A DNA stretch of 64,000 bases. Origin: Alphaproteobacteria bacterium. Lineage in GTDB: Bacteria > Pseudomonadota > Alphaproteobacteria > Acetobacterales > Acetobacteraceae. The notes beneath the pieces are model-generated. The model had not been told where the DNA came from, made no database searches, and was given only the letters and a program-made list of their open reading frames with translations. Below, in pieces: positions 17,752 to 25,430 of the stretch. The DNA is taken from assembly GCA_026400815.1 (NCBI GenBank), contig JAPLOI010000063.1, positions 62,001 to 126,000 of the forward strand, read 5' to 3'. A program made the position numbers and the translations under genes. Numbering within the stretch: the first letter of the stretch is position 1; each line of letters opens with the position of its first letter.

Positions 17752-19602
17752 ATGGACGCATCGCCCATGGCGCTGGATGCGCCGATGGCGGACGACCCGC
17801 GCGGCGTGCTGCGCCGGGTCTTCGGCTATCCCAGCTTCCGCGGCCTGCAGGAGCAGGCGATCACCCATGTGCTGGCCGGCGGCGATGCGCTGGTGCTGAT
17901 GCCCACGGGCGGCGGCAAGTCGCTGTGCTACCAGATCCCCGCCTTGTGCCGGCATGGCACCGCCATCGTGATCTCGCCGCTGATCGCGCTGATGGACGAC
18001 CAGGTGGCGGCCCTGCGCCAGGTGGGCGTGGCGGCTGCCGCGCTGCATTCGGAGCTGGAGCCGGAAGAGCATCGCCGCGTCGGCCGCGAGCTGGACGCCG
18101 GCATGCTGGATCTGCTCTACGTGTCGCCGGAGCGGCTGCTCTCGCCGGGCACGCTGGAGCGGCTGCAGCGCCAGGAAGTGGCCTTGGTGGCAATCGACGA
18201 GGCGCATTGCGTGAGCCAGTGGGGCCACGAATTCCGCCCGGAATATCGCGACCTCGCCCGCCTCGCCCAGTTGTTCCCCGGCGTGCCGCGCATGGCGCTG
18301 ACCGCCACGGCCGACCCGCGCACGCGCGACGATATCCTGGCCGCGCTGGACATGCCCACGGCCGAGGTTTTCGCGGCCAGCTTCCATCGCCCCAACCTGC
18401 ATCTGGCTGCCGAGGCCAAGATGGGCGAGACGCAGCAGCTGCTTTCGCTGCTGCAGCGCCACAAGGGCGAGGCCGGCATCGTCTATTGCGGCAGCCGGGC
18501 CAAGACCGAGCGCATGGCCGAGTCCTTGGCCGGCAAGGGCTATCCGGCCATTGCCTTCCATGCCGGGCTCGATCCCGGCACCAAGCGCGCCGCCGCCGCC
18601 CGGTTCCGCTCCGGCGAGCCGGTGGTGATCGTGGCGACCATCGCCTTCGGCATGGGGATCGATCGGCCGGATGTGCGCTTCGTGGCGCATCTGGACATGC
18701 CGGACAGCCCGGAATCCTACTACCAGCAGATCGGCCGCGCCGGGCGCGACGGCGAGCCCAGCGATACGCTGCTGCTGTATGGCGGCGAGGATATCGCCCG
18801 GGCGCGCTACTGGCTCAATTCCTCCAACGCGCCGGAGGAACAGCTGCGCGCCAAGCGGTCGCGGCTGGAGATGATGATCTCGCTGACCGAGACGGTGGAA
18901 TGCCGCACCCGCCAGTTGCTGGGCTGCTTCGGCGAGGATCTGCCCGCGCCCTGCGGCCATTGCGACAATTGCCAGAGCCCGGTGGGGCTGTTCGACGGCA
19001 CGATCGATGCGCAGAAGGCGCTGTCTGCCGTGTACCGCACCGGCCAGCGCTTCGGGGCCGGACATGTGATTTCCGTGCTGCTCGGCACCGTGACCGACGC
19101 GATCATGCAGCGGGGCCATGACCGGCTGCCGACCTTCGGCGTGGGGGCGGAGCGCAGCAAGGAGTTCTGGCGCGGCGTGATCCGCCAGCTGGTGGCGCGC
19201 GGGGCGCTCAACGTCGATACCGGCGAATTCGCCACGCTGAGCCTGGTGGACGAGAAGGCGCGGCCGATCCTGAAGGGCCAGGAGACGGTGATGCTGCGCG
19301 AGGACACGCTGGCCGGGCCGCGCCCGCGGCTGCGGGCCAAGCGCGCGGCGGCGGTGCTGGAGGCCACCGGCTCCCCCGAGGCCGCCGGGTTGTTCGAGGC
19401 GCTGCGCCAGTGGCGCGCCGGCGAGGCGAAGACCCAGGGCGTGCCGCCCTACGTGATTTTTCACGATACCACGCTGCGGGAGATAGCGGCAGTACGGCCA
19501 GACAGCCTGGGCGAGCTGGGCGAGGTGAAGGGCGTCGGCGCCTCCAAGCTGGTGCGCTACGGGGACCAGGTGCTGGCGGTGGTGCAGTCCCACGCGGATT
19601 AG
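17752..19602 (+). CDS. recQ: ATP-dependent DNA helicase RecQ
   Basis: 616 residues. Motif I is T52GGGKS57, the DEAH box is at 149-152, and motif VI reads QQIGRAGRDG. After the helicase core come a RecQ zinc-binding cluster (CRTRQLLGCFGEDLPAPCGHC with DNC next to it), the RQC winged-helix region, and a C-terminal HRDC domain (EALRQWRAGEAKTQGVPPYVIF). It unwinds DNA 3'-5' in recombination and fork repair. The start is ATG 17752; internal ATGs at 17767 and 17785 are alternatives. Confidence 0.96.
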   Translation: MDASPMALDAPMADDPRGVLRRVFGYPSFRGLQEQAITHVLAGGDALVLMPTGGGKSLCYQIPALCRHGTAIVISPLIALMDDQVAALRQVGVAAAALHSELEPEEHRRVGRELDAGMLDLLYVSPERLLSPGTLERLQRQEVALVAIDEAHCVSQWGHEFRPEYRDLARLAQLFPGVPRMALTATADPRTRDDILAALDMPTAEVFAASFHRPNLHLAAEAKMGETQQLLSLLQRHKGEAGIVYCGSRAKTERMAESLAGKGYPAIAFHAGLDPGTKRAAAARFRSGEPVVIVATIAFGMGIDRPDVRFVAHLDMPDSPESYYQQIGRAGRDGEPSDTLLLYGGEDIARARYWLNSSNAPEEQLRAKRSRLEMMISLTETVECRTRQLLGCFGEDLPAPCGHCDNCQSPVGLFDGTIDAQKALSAVYRTGQRFGAGHVISVLLGTVTDAIMQRGHDRLPTFGVGAERSKEFWRGVIRQLVARGALNVDTGEFATLSLVDEKARPILKGQETVMLREDTLAGPRPRLRAKRAAAVLEATGSPEAAGLFEALRQWRAGEAKTQGVPPYVIFHDTTLREIAAVRPDSLGELGEVKGVGASKLVRYGDQVLAVVQSHAD

Positions 19603-19753
19603 CGGCCGTACGGGCATCGTTCCGCATTGTTATGCCGTGGGCGTTGGATTAATGATTCGTTACCGCTGCACGCGGAACGAGTCTTTCGTTGCGTAGGCAG
19701 CGGCTTTTCAATCCGCGGGCTCCGGGTGAGTGCCGCAGCTTATGGAGTGGCCG

Positions 19754-19891
19754 ATGCGCAAGATTGCCGCCATTCTCTCGCTGGCCCTGTTCGCCGCCGT
19801 CTTTGCCCCGCTGCTGGCTGGCAGCCAGGCGGATGCGCAATCCAAGTGCACGCGGGTGTACACCACCTCGGGCTGGATCACCCGCTGCTAG
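19754..19891 (+). CDS. 45-residue secreted peptide
   Basis: A short frame not reached by length-filtered gene finders: MRKIAAILSLALFAAVFAP opens a signal peptide (cleavage probably after QADA), leaving a mature peptide of about 18 residues, QSKCTRVYTTSGWITRC, with two cysteines that could form one disulfide loop. GGAG lies seven bases before the ATG, and a strong terminator hairpin follows 18 bases after the stop, so it looks like an independently expressed gene. Function unknown; no family recognised. Confidence 0.65.
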   Translation: MRKIAAILSLALFAAVFAPLLAGSQADAQSKCTRVYTTSGWITRC

Positions 19892-19909
19892 GCTGGGCTT
19901 TTCCCAGGC

Positions 19910-19954
19910 GCCCCGCCCGCGTGTTTCGGCACGCCGGCGGGGCGTTCTCGTTTA
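19910..19954 (+). terminator. Terminator after the small secreted peptide
   Basis: A 14-bp stem with one mismatch (GCCCCGCCCGCGTG 19910-19923 / CACGCCGGCGGGGC 19930-19943), loop TTTCGG, followed by GTTCTCGTTT. It lies between the plus-strand peptide gene and the convergent DUF1499 gene. Confidence 0.8.
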
Positions 19955-19964
19955 AGGGGACGTT

Positions 19965-20429
19965 TCAGGAGGGCGGAAGGGTCGCGTCCAGCGCCGCCAG
20001 CCACGCAACCAGCCTGGCGCGGTTCACGCCGAAATCGGAGCGGCCATAGATGCTGCGCGACCACAAGATCAGCCCTGAGTCGGGCGTGACCTGCACGGCG
20101 ATCAGGTCCGGGAAGTTCAGCAGGGCGCTGCGGGCGACGAAATGTGCCTGCATCTGCCCGTCGAAGGCGGCGTGCAGGTGGGTGCGCGGCTGCGCCAGGG
20201 CCACGCCGCGGATCGCGGCATACAGCCGCTCCGGCGGCACGGGGTAGCGGCGCGTTTCGATATCGGGCGCCGGGGTGAAGCCGGGTGGTGCGGCGAGCGC
20301 GGTGTTGGGCGTGCCGGGGCGGGACAGATGGGCCATGTCCATCGGCTCCGGCGCGGGCAGCCCATCCGCCCCGGTGCCACGGCAGGCCGGCAGCAGCAGG
20401 GCGAGGAGCAGGGCGGCGAGGCGCATCAT
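19965..20429 (-). CDS. DUF1499 lipoprotein
   Basis: 154 residues. The N-terminus MMRLAALLLALLLPACRG carries a lipobox (LLPAC), so it is probably a lipoprotein. The rest matches DUF1499: YPVPPERLYAAIRGVA, then DGQMQAHFVARSALLNFPDLIAVQV and SRSIYGRSDFGVNRARL near the C-terminus. DUF1499 has no established activity. GGGAGAGG lies right before the start, and the gene overlaps the DUF3253 gene upstream by four bases. Confidence 0.85.
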   Translation of the reverse strand: MMRLAALLLALLLPACRGTGADGLPAPEPMDMAHLSRPGTPNTALAAPPGFTPAPDIETRRYPVPPERLYAAIRGVALAQPRTHLHAAFDGQMQAHFVARSALLNFPDLIAVQVTPDSGLILWSRSIYGRSDFGVNRARLVAWLAALDATLPPS

Positions 20430-20731
20430 GCCTCTCCCTCGGCTTGTGTCTCATCGGGGGCGGGTTCAGGCAGCAGGCGCAGGCGGATCACGCCGCGCGC
20501 GGCTTCCGGCGGCACCGGCTTGCCCTTGCGCAGGATCTCCAGCCGGCCTTCCCCCGCCATGCGAACCGCGGCGCGGCGCACGGCAGAGAGGTGGCGGTGC
20601 CACGCTTCCGGATCGGGATTTTCGGGCTGGGTGGTGGCCTGGAAGGCGCGCGCCACCTCCACGGGATCAGCCGATCCCGGCAGGCGGACGCGCAGATGGT
20701 CGAGGATGAAGGCTTCGAGGGGGATGCTCAC
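20426..20731 (-). CDS. DUF3253 protein (small winged-helix-like)
   Basis: 101 residues starting at GTG 20731 with an adjacent run of G. The pattern AFILDHLRVRLPGSADPVEVARAF..., HLSAVRRAAVRMAGEGRLEILRKGKPVPPE and GVIRLRLL is the DUF3253 profile, a short helical domain predicted to fold like a winged helix. Such proteins are often found beside DUF1499 or S-adenosylmethionine genes; their role is not known. It overlaps the following DUF1499 gene (ATGA). Confidence 0.82.
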   Translation of the reverse strand: MSIPLEAFILDHLRVRLPGSADPVEVARAFQATTQPENPDPEAWHRHLSAVRRAAVRMAGEGRLEILRKGKPVPPEAARGVIRLRLLPEPAPDETQAEGEA

Positions 20732-20773
20732 CCCCCTGTAATGGCCCCGCGCCCCGCGCCCCGCAAGCCTGGA

Positions 20774-21625
20774 CTACAGGCTTGTGTTGGCGCGGAACTG
20801 GTCTTCCGGCAGCGGCTGGCTGAACAGGTAGCCCTGCGCCTCGTCGCAGCCCAATGCGGCGAGCAGGCTGCGCTGGGCTTCCGTCTCCACCCCTTCAGCC
20901 ACCACGCCCAGGCCGAGTGCGTGGCTGGTGTCGATGATCGCCTGCACGATCGCCACGTCCTCGCCATCATCCGGCAGGGTGCGAACCAGGCTGCGGTCCA
21001 GCTTGATCAGCTCCAGCGGCAGCCGCTTGAGCATGGAAAGGCTGGCGACGCCGGAGCCGAAATCGTCGAGCGTGATGCACACGCCGAGGTCGCGGATGGC
21101 CGAGAGCGCCAGCAGCGTGTCCAGGTCGTCATCCAGCAGGATCGACTCCGATAGCTCGATCTCCAGCCGCTCCGGCGGCAGGGCGGAGCCTTCGATCGAT
21201 TCGCCGATCTGGCGCAGCAGCTCGCGATCATGCAGCTGGCGGGCGGAAACATTCACTGCCACGCGCAGGTCGCGGTTCCAGGTGGCGGCGGACAGGCAGG
21301 CGGCGCGCAGCACCCAGGCGCCGATGTCGCTGATCAGCCCGGCCTGCTCGGCGATCGGGATGAAGGAGCCGGGCGCCATCAGGCCGCGCTTGCGGTGCGG
21401 CCAGCGGATCAGCGCTTCCGCCCCCGTGACGGCGCCGCTGCGCAGGGCCACGCGCGGCTGGTAGTGCAGCACGAAGCCCTCCTGCTCCGACGCGGTGCTG
21501 AGGTCGCGGCGCAGGCGGCGGAGATGGGCGCGCTCCGCCTGGGTTTCATGCAGCACGGCCACGGGTGGGGCCCGCCTGGGTCGGAAAGACCCGGCGGTCG
21601 CATCGCTGGGGCGGATCTGGGACAT
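20774..21625 (-). CDS. EAL-domain cyclic-di-GMP phosphodiesterase
   Basis: 283 residues, with an EAL domain from about residue 50 to the end. E70-A71-L72 is in GAEALIRW. The other metal and catalytic positions look intact: NVSARQ, ELSES, the DD pair in TLDDFGSG, KLD, AEGVET and the final QGYLFSQPL. It should hydrolyse c-di-GMP to pGpG. There is no GGDEF, PAS or membrane segment; about 45 N-terminal residues are of no known type. The start codon sits directly against one arm of an inverted repeat (21627-21695). A counterpart diguanylate cyclase (pleD) is at 38890. Confidence 0.92.
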   Translation of the reverse strand: MSQIRPSDATAGSFRPRRAPPVAVLHETQAERAHLRRLRRDLSTASEQEGFVLHYQPRVALRSGAVTGAEALIRWPHRKRGLMAPGSFIPIAEQAGLISDIGAWVLRAACLSAATWNRDLRVAVNVSARQLHDRELLRQIGESIEGSALPPERLEIELSESILLDDDLDTLLALSAIRDLGVCITLDDFGSGVASLSMLKRLPLELIKLDRSLVRTLPDDGEDVAIVQAIIDTSHALGLGVVAEGVETEAQRSLLAALGCDEAQGYLFSQPLPEDQFRANTSL

Positions 21626-21626
21626 G

Positions 21627-21695
21627 GGGGCATCTCACGCGATTCGGACGGTCTCAATTTGGGAGACAAATCTTTATCCGGAGTTGAGATGCCCC
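21627..21695. repeat. Nested inverted repeat in the EAL / unknown-gene divergent region
   Basis: GGGGCATCTCA (21627-21637) and its exact complement TGAGATGCCCC (21685-21695) enclose a second perfect dyad, GTCTC (21651-21655) / GAGAC (21663-21667). The left arm begins two bases from the EAL start codon, so in that mRNA the initiation region would be in the stem. It could instead be a regulator site between the divergent genes. Confidence 0.65.
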
Positions 21696-21792
21696 ATCCG
21701 GTGATATGATTTTGCCTCGCATGGGACGATATCCTATTTGTGCGACGTTAACTCCGTACAGCGAGAGTGGGGTGCACTCGCGAGACGGATCC

Positions 21793-22782
21793 ATGACCCA
21801 GGAAGACGATTCCCCGCCAGAGCGCTGCCTGCTGAACCACCAGGTGTTCACCATGCTTGGCGCCGTCAGCTTTCGTCGCGCCCGGGCCGACGGCACCCCG
21901 GTGATGGTGGTGACCCTGGGCGACCGCGAGGCGGTGGTGCCGCTGCGCGCCCTGCAGCGTGAATTCGGCATCGGCGACGACAGCGCGGACGGGCGCATGC
22001 TCGGCCTGATCGCTGAGAGCCTCGATTATGTCTGTGGCCTCAGCCTGGGCGACAAGCTGCCCAGCGAGGTGCTGACCGGCCGCGCCAGCTGGGATCCTTC
22101 GGCCGAGCACAAGCGCCTGGCCATCAACATCATCCGCCTGCAGCTGCTCTCCTGGATCGACCCGGAAGCGGCGGACCCGGCCAAGGGCGACCCGCTGCTG
22201 CGGCTGGAGAACGATCCGGCATTGCGCCAGCAGGTGCAACTGGCCTTCGATCGCGCCGCGACGGAGTTGGGCCTGCCGGACAGGGACGCCGTGGTGGTGC
22301 TGGTGCAGGAGCTGGCCGGCGAGCTGGCCTATATCGAGGCGCTGCGCGACCGGCTGCTGCGCCCGGTGCGGGCCATCACCAACCGGCTGGAGCGCCTTGT
22401 GGCCGCCTATCGCGGCGACAGCCAGCGCCAGGAGTCGGCCAGCCGCGTCACCCGCCTGGCAATCACGGCCCGGCAGACCTTCCAGGAGCGCTTCGACGAG
22501 TTGGCGGCGCAGACCGGCGAGGTGATGAGCGCGCTGCGCAACATGGAAAGCCAGCAGGCCTTCATCCGCTCGATCCGCGACCAGCTCTACCGCGAGCAGC
22601 GCGCCTGGCAGTCGATCCTGGATGGCTGGGCCGCCAGCGATCCGGCCGAAGAGGTGCCGTGGGACCTGATCATGCGCACCTACCAGTTCCTGGCCCCGCG
22701 CTACATGCCGGTGACGGAATGGACCCCGGTCAGCCGCAACGTGCGGCCCACGGCCAAGCAGGCCCCGACGATGTCCTGGTAG
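21793..22782 (+). CDS. Conserved-looking protein of unknown function with coiled-coil region
   Basis: 329 residues from ATG 21793 (MTQEDDSPPERCLLNHQVF); the frame is open a further 29 codons upstream, but those would lie in the inverted-repeat spacer. I do not recognise a family. It has no signal peptide or membrane helix. Residues about 200-290 are rich in charged and Gln residues in a heptad-like pattern (RLVAAYRGDSQRQESASRV, MESQQAFIRSIRDQLYREQ), suggesting coiled coil. The C-terminus (YMPVTEWTPVSRNVRPTAK) is well-structured-looking. GC-ending codons support it as real. It is divergent from the EAL gene, so a link to c-di-GMP control is possible but unproven. Confidence 0.75.
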   Translation: MTQEDDSPPERCLLNHQVFTMLGAVSFRRARADGTPVMVVTLGDREAVVPLRALQREFGIGDDSADGRMLGLIAESLDYVCGLSLGDKLPSEVLTGRASWDPSAEHKRLAINIIRLQLLSWIDPEAADPAKGDPLLRLENDPALRQQVQLAFDRAATELGLPDRDAVVVLVQELAGELAYIEALRDRLLRPVRAITNRLERLVAAYRGDSQRQESASRVTRLAITARQTFQERFDELAAQTGEVMSALRNMESQQAFIRSIRDQLYREQRAWQSILDGWAASDPAEEVPWDLIMRTYQFLAPRYMPVTEWTPVSRNVRPTAKQAPTMSW

Positions 22783-22849
22783 GCAGCGGAGGCACTTCTC
22801 CGGGCCGTCGCCGCGAGGCACTCTGGCGCCGCACCCAGGGGAGACAGCG

Positions 22850-23782
22850 ATGACGGGCGAAGACATCAGGCAGGTCGCGGTGATCGGCGCCGGCACCATC
22901 GGCGCCAGCTGGACCGCCGCCTTCCTCAGCCGCGGACTGAAGGTGCGGGTGTACGATCCGTCACCGGGAGCGGCCGACCTCGTGCGCCGCACCATTGCCG
23001 CGGCATGGCCGGTGCTGCAGCGGCTGGGCGCCACGGCCGATGCCAACCCGGACAATTGGAGCTTCCATACCGACCCGGTGGAAGCGGTGCAGGGCGCGCA
23101 GTTCGTGCAGGAGAACGCGCCGGAGCGCTACGAGGTGAAGCTGCAGCTTCTTCCGCGCATTGCCGCCGTGCTGGGCGCGGAGGTGGTGATCGCCTCCTCC
23201 AGCTCCGGCCTGCTTGCCAGCCGGCTGTCGGCAGGCTGCGCCCATCCCGAGCGCATCCTGATCGGCCACCCGTTCAACCCACCGCATTTGGTGCCGCTGG
23301 TGGAGGTGGTGGGCCCGCACTGCACGCGCGCGGCCATCGAGACCGCGATGGGCTTCTATCGCGCCATCGGCAAATACCCGATCGAGATCCGCAAGGAGGT
23401 GCCGGGCCATCTGGCGAATCGTCTCCAGGCCGCACTCTGGCGCGAGGCGGTGCACCTGGTGGCCGAGGGCGTTGCCAGCGTGGCCGACGTGGATGCCGCG
23501 ATTTCCGAAGGCCCGGGCCTGCGCTGGGCGCTGATGGGCCCGCACACCACCTTCCACATGGCCGGCGGCGAGGGCGGGATGGACGCGTTCATGCATCATC
23601 TGATGCCGGCGGTGACGAGCTGGTGGGCCGACCTGGGCAACCCCGTGATGACGCCGGAGCTGCAGGCGCAGCTGGTGGCGGGCGTGCAGGAGGCCACCGG
23701 CGGTAAGCCGATCCCGGAGATGGCCAAGCGGCGCGATGCCTTCCTGACGGCCCTGATCGAACTGCGCCAGAAGACTGGCTAA
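22850..23782 (+). CDS. 3-hydroxyacyl-CoA dehydrogenase family protein (carnitine/gulonate dehydrogenase-like)
   Basis: 310 residues. The NAD-binding motif VIGAGTIGASWTAAF opens the protein, then ASSSSGLLASRL and IGHPFNPPHLVPLVEVV carry the catalytic region of the 3HCDH fold, and KEVPGHLANRLQAALWREA starts the C-terminal helical domain. The single-domain length, and WALMGPHTTFHMAGGEGGM, favour the L-carnitine dehydrogenase/L-gulonate 3-dehydrogenase branch over fatty-acid oxidation enzymes. GGGGAGA lies just before the start. The HD-domain gene follows after 11 bases. Confidence 0.88.
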   Translation: MTGEDIRQVAVIGAGTIGASWTAAFLSRGLKVRVYDPSPGAADLVRRTIAAAWPVLQRLGATADANPDNWSFHTDPVEAVQGAQFVQENAPERYEVKLQLLPRIAAVLGAEVVIASSSSGLLASRLSAGCAHPERILIGHPFNPPHLVPLVEVVGPHCTRAAIETAMGFYRAIGKYPIEIRKEVPGHLANRLQAALWREAVHLVAEGVASVADVDAAISEGPGLRWALMGPHTTFHMAGGEGGMDAFMHHLMPAVTSWWADLGNPVMTPELQAQLVAGVQEATGGKPIPEMAKRRDAFLTALIELRQKTG

Positions 23783-23793
23783 GGGCAGACCGG

Positions 23794-24465
23794 ATGAGCT
23801 TCGCCCCGTTCGAAGCGCTCGCCGCCCGGCTGCTGCCCGAACTCGATCCGGGCGATGACGGCTCGCACGACACCAGCCATCTCGCCCGCGTCTGGGCCAA
23901 TGCGCGGGTGATCCAGGCGGCGGAGGGCGGCGATGCCGAACTGCTCGCCGCCGCGGTGCTGCTGCATGATTGCGTGGCGGTGGAGAAATCCTCCCCGCTG
24001 CGCGCCCAGGCCTCCCGCCTCGCCGCCGAACGCGCGCGCGGCATCCTGGCCGGGCTGGGCTGGGACGGGACGCGGATCGAAGCGGCCGCCCACGCCATCG
24101 CGGCGCATAGCTTCTCCGCCGGCATCGCGCCCGAAACGCTGGAGGCGCGCATCCTGCAGGATGCCGACCGGCTGGAGGCACTCGGTGCCATTGGCATCGC
24201 GCGGCTGTTCTACACTGCCGGGCGCATGGGCTCGCTGTTCTACGACCAGGACGACCCGCGCGCCGAACGCCGGGCGCTGGATGACCGAAGCTTCGCCACC
24301 GACCATTTCCGCGCCAAGCTGCTCAGGTTGGAAGGCGGCTTCCAAACCCCCACTGGCCGCCGCCTCGCGCGCGAACGGACGCAGCTCGTGGCCGATTTCC
24401 TGGCGGCCTTCGAGGCGGAGATTGGCCTGCCCGACCCTGCACCGACGCACCCGGAACCCATGTAA
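23794..24465 (+). CDS. HD-domain metal-dependent phosphohydrolase (YedJ-like)
   Basis: 223 residues. The HD signature is intact: H in DTSHLARVW, the HD pair in LLHDCVAVEK, and the last Asp in QDADRLEALGAIGIAR. The layout is that of the small YedJ/YpgQ group, which hydrolyse nucleotides in vitro. AAGGG eight bases before the ATG supports the start. It probably shares a transcript with the preceding dehydrogenase. The natural substrate is unknown. Confidence 0.86.
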   Translation: MSFAPFEALAARLLPELDPGDDGSHDTSHLARVWANARVIQAAEGGDAELLAAAVLLHDCVAVEKSSPLRAQASRLAAERARGILAGLGWDGTRIEAAAHAIAAHSFSAGIAPETLEARILQDADRLEALGAIGIARLFYTAGRMGSLFYDQDDPRAERRALDDRSFATDHFRAKLLRLEGGFQTPTGRRLARERTQLVADFLAAFEAEIGLPDPAPTHPEPM

Positions 24466-24514
24466 GGGCCCGGCGCTTCCCTGCGAGACGCATGAGGTTC
24501 AGACGCAGATCCAG

Positions 24515-24853
24515 GTGAGTACCGACGACACTGTGAACGGCCGCGAGGATTTGACCCGCGCGGTGACGCAGGAGGTGCAGCACGCGCTGCGGCGCTTCGC
24601 CAGCCATCTGCAGCGCGTGGAAGTGCATCTCGGCGACACCAATGCCGGCAAGCACGGCGCGGACGACAAGCGCTGCATGATGGAGGCGCGTCCCTCCGGC
24701 CATCTGCCAATCGCCGTGACGCACCAGGCCGATACGCTGCCGCTGGCGATTTCAGGTGCGGCGAAGAAGCTGCAGCACCGGCTGGAGACGGTGCTGGGCA
24801 AGATCAGCGATGCAAAGGGGCGCGAATCGATCCGCGATCACGCTCCGGAATAG
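24515..24853 (+). CDS. HPF/RaiA-family ribosome-associated protein, start uncertain
   Basis: 112 residues from GTG 24515. The body matches the HPF/RaiA family: VNGREDLTRAVTQEV, HLQRVEVHLGDTNAGK, DDKRCMMEARPSGHLPIAVT, then helix two with AAKKLQHRLETVLG. Such proteins bind the ribosome decoding site in stress or stationary phase. The codons just before the GTG, reading EVQTQIQ, look like the missing first beta strand, but there is no start codon for them in frame. The nearest ATG (24491) is out of frame and ends after eight codons in a TGA overlapping the GTG. A one-base sequence error or a real frameshift could explain this. Confidence 0.75.
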   Translation: MSTDDTVNGREDLTRAVTQEVQHALRRFASHLQRVEVHLGDTNAGKHGADDKRCMMEARPSGHLPIAVTHQADTLPLAISGAAKKLQHRLETVLGKISDAKGRESIRDHAPE

Positions 24854-24857
24854 CGGC

Positions 24858-25430
24858 TCAGAACCCGCTGCCGGCATCCAGCCACACCTGCTCGGCTGCG
24901 GTGCTCTTCCGCCCCAGCGCGGCATTGCGGTGCGGGAAACGGCCGAATTCGCGGATCACGTCGCGATGGCGGTGGGCGTAGTCCACCACGTTGGCGCGCC
25001 AGTCGGCGGGTGGCAGGCGTTCGAACAGGCGGATCGAGAATTCCTGGTCCGCCAGCGCCTCCGAATGCTCGAACGGCAGATACAGGAACACGCGCTGCAC
25101 CGGGGTCAGCTTCGCCTCCGCACCGGCTGTGACCGCGGTGCGGGCGATGCGGCGGGCATGGGCGTCGCCGGCGAAGGCGAGGTAGCTGCCGCGATGGATG
25201 TTGCGGCCGAACTGGTCGAGCAGCAGCGACAGCGCCAGCGCGCCCTCCGGCGTGACCGCCCAGCCATCCAGCACGCCGTCCTGCGCCGCCTGCACGGCGG
25301 TGGCGAAGCGGTCGCGGATCGTGGCGTCGAAGGCGTCGCTTTTCTTGAACCAGGGGTCGGTGCGCCAGGTGTCCGGTTCGCCCTGGAACCAGAAATCCAG
25401 CACGTTGTGCGCCGTGATGCTGTCGGTCAT
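24858..25430 (-). CDS. DUF924 family protein
   Basis: 190 residues from ATG 25430. The N-terminal VLDFWFQGEPDTWRTDPWFKK, the central LLLDQFGRNIHRGS and LYLPFEHSE, and the tail GRFPHRNAALGR are the signature blocks of DUF924, an all-helical family with a tetratricopeptide-like fold and no established activity. It overlaps the signal peptidase stop by four bases (ATGA), so the two are co-translated. It is convergent with the HPF-like gene, four bases away. Confidence 0.9.
   Translation of the reverse strand: MTDSITAHNVLDFWFQGEPDTWRTDPWFKKSDAFDATIRDRFATAVQAAQDGVLDGWAVTPEGALALSLLLDQFGRNIHRGSYLAFAGDAHARRIARTAVTAGAEAKLTPVQRVFLYLPFEHSEALADQEFSIRLFERLPPADWRANVVDYAHRHRDVIREFGRFPHRNAALGRKSTAAEQVWLDAGSGF

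Noticed and set aside
19690-19740. tRNA-like stretch (cttttcaatccgcgg)
   Set aside because: No acceptor stem, no TpsiC arm with GGTTCGA, and no cloverleaf could be drawn.
21626-21792. Cyclic-di-GMP riboswitch in front of the EAL gene
   Set aside because: The conserved class I core (GGTCACGCACAGGGCAAACC-like) and class II features are not present; the inverted repeat is something else.
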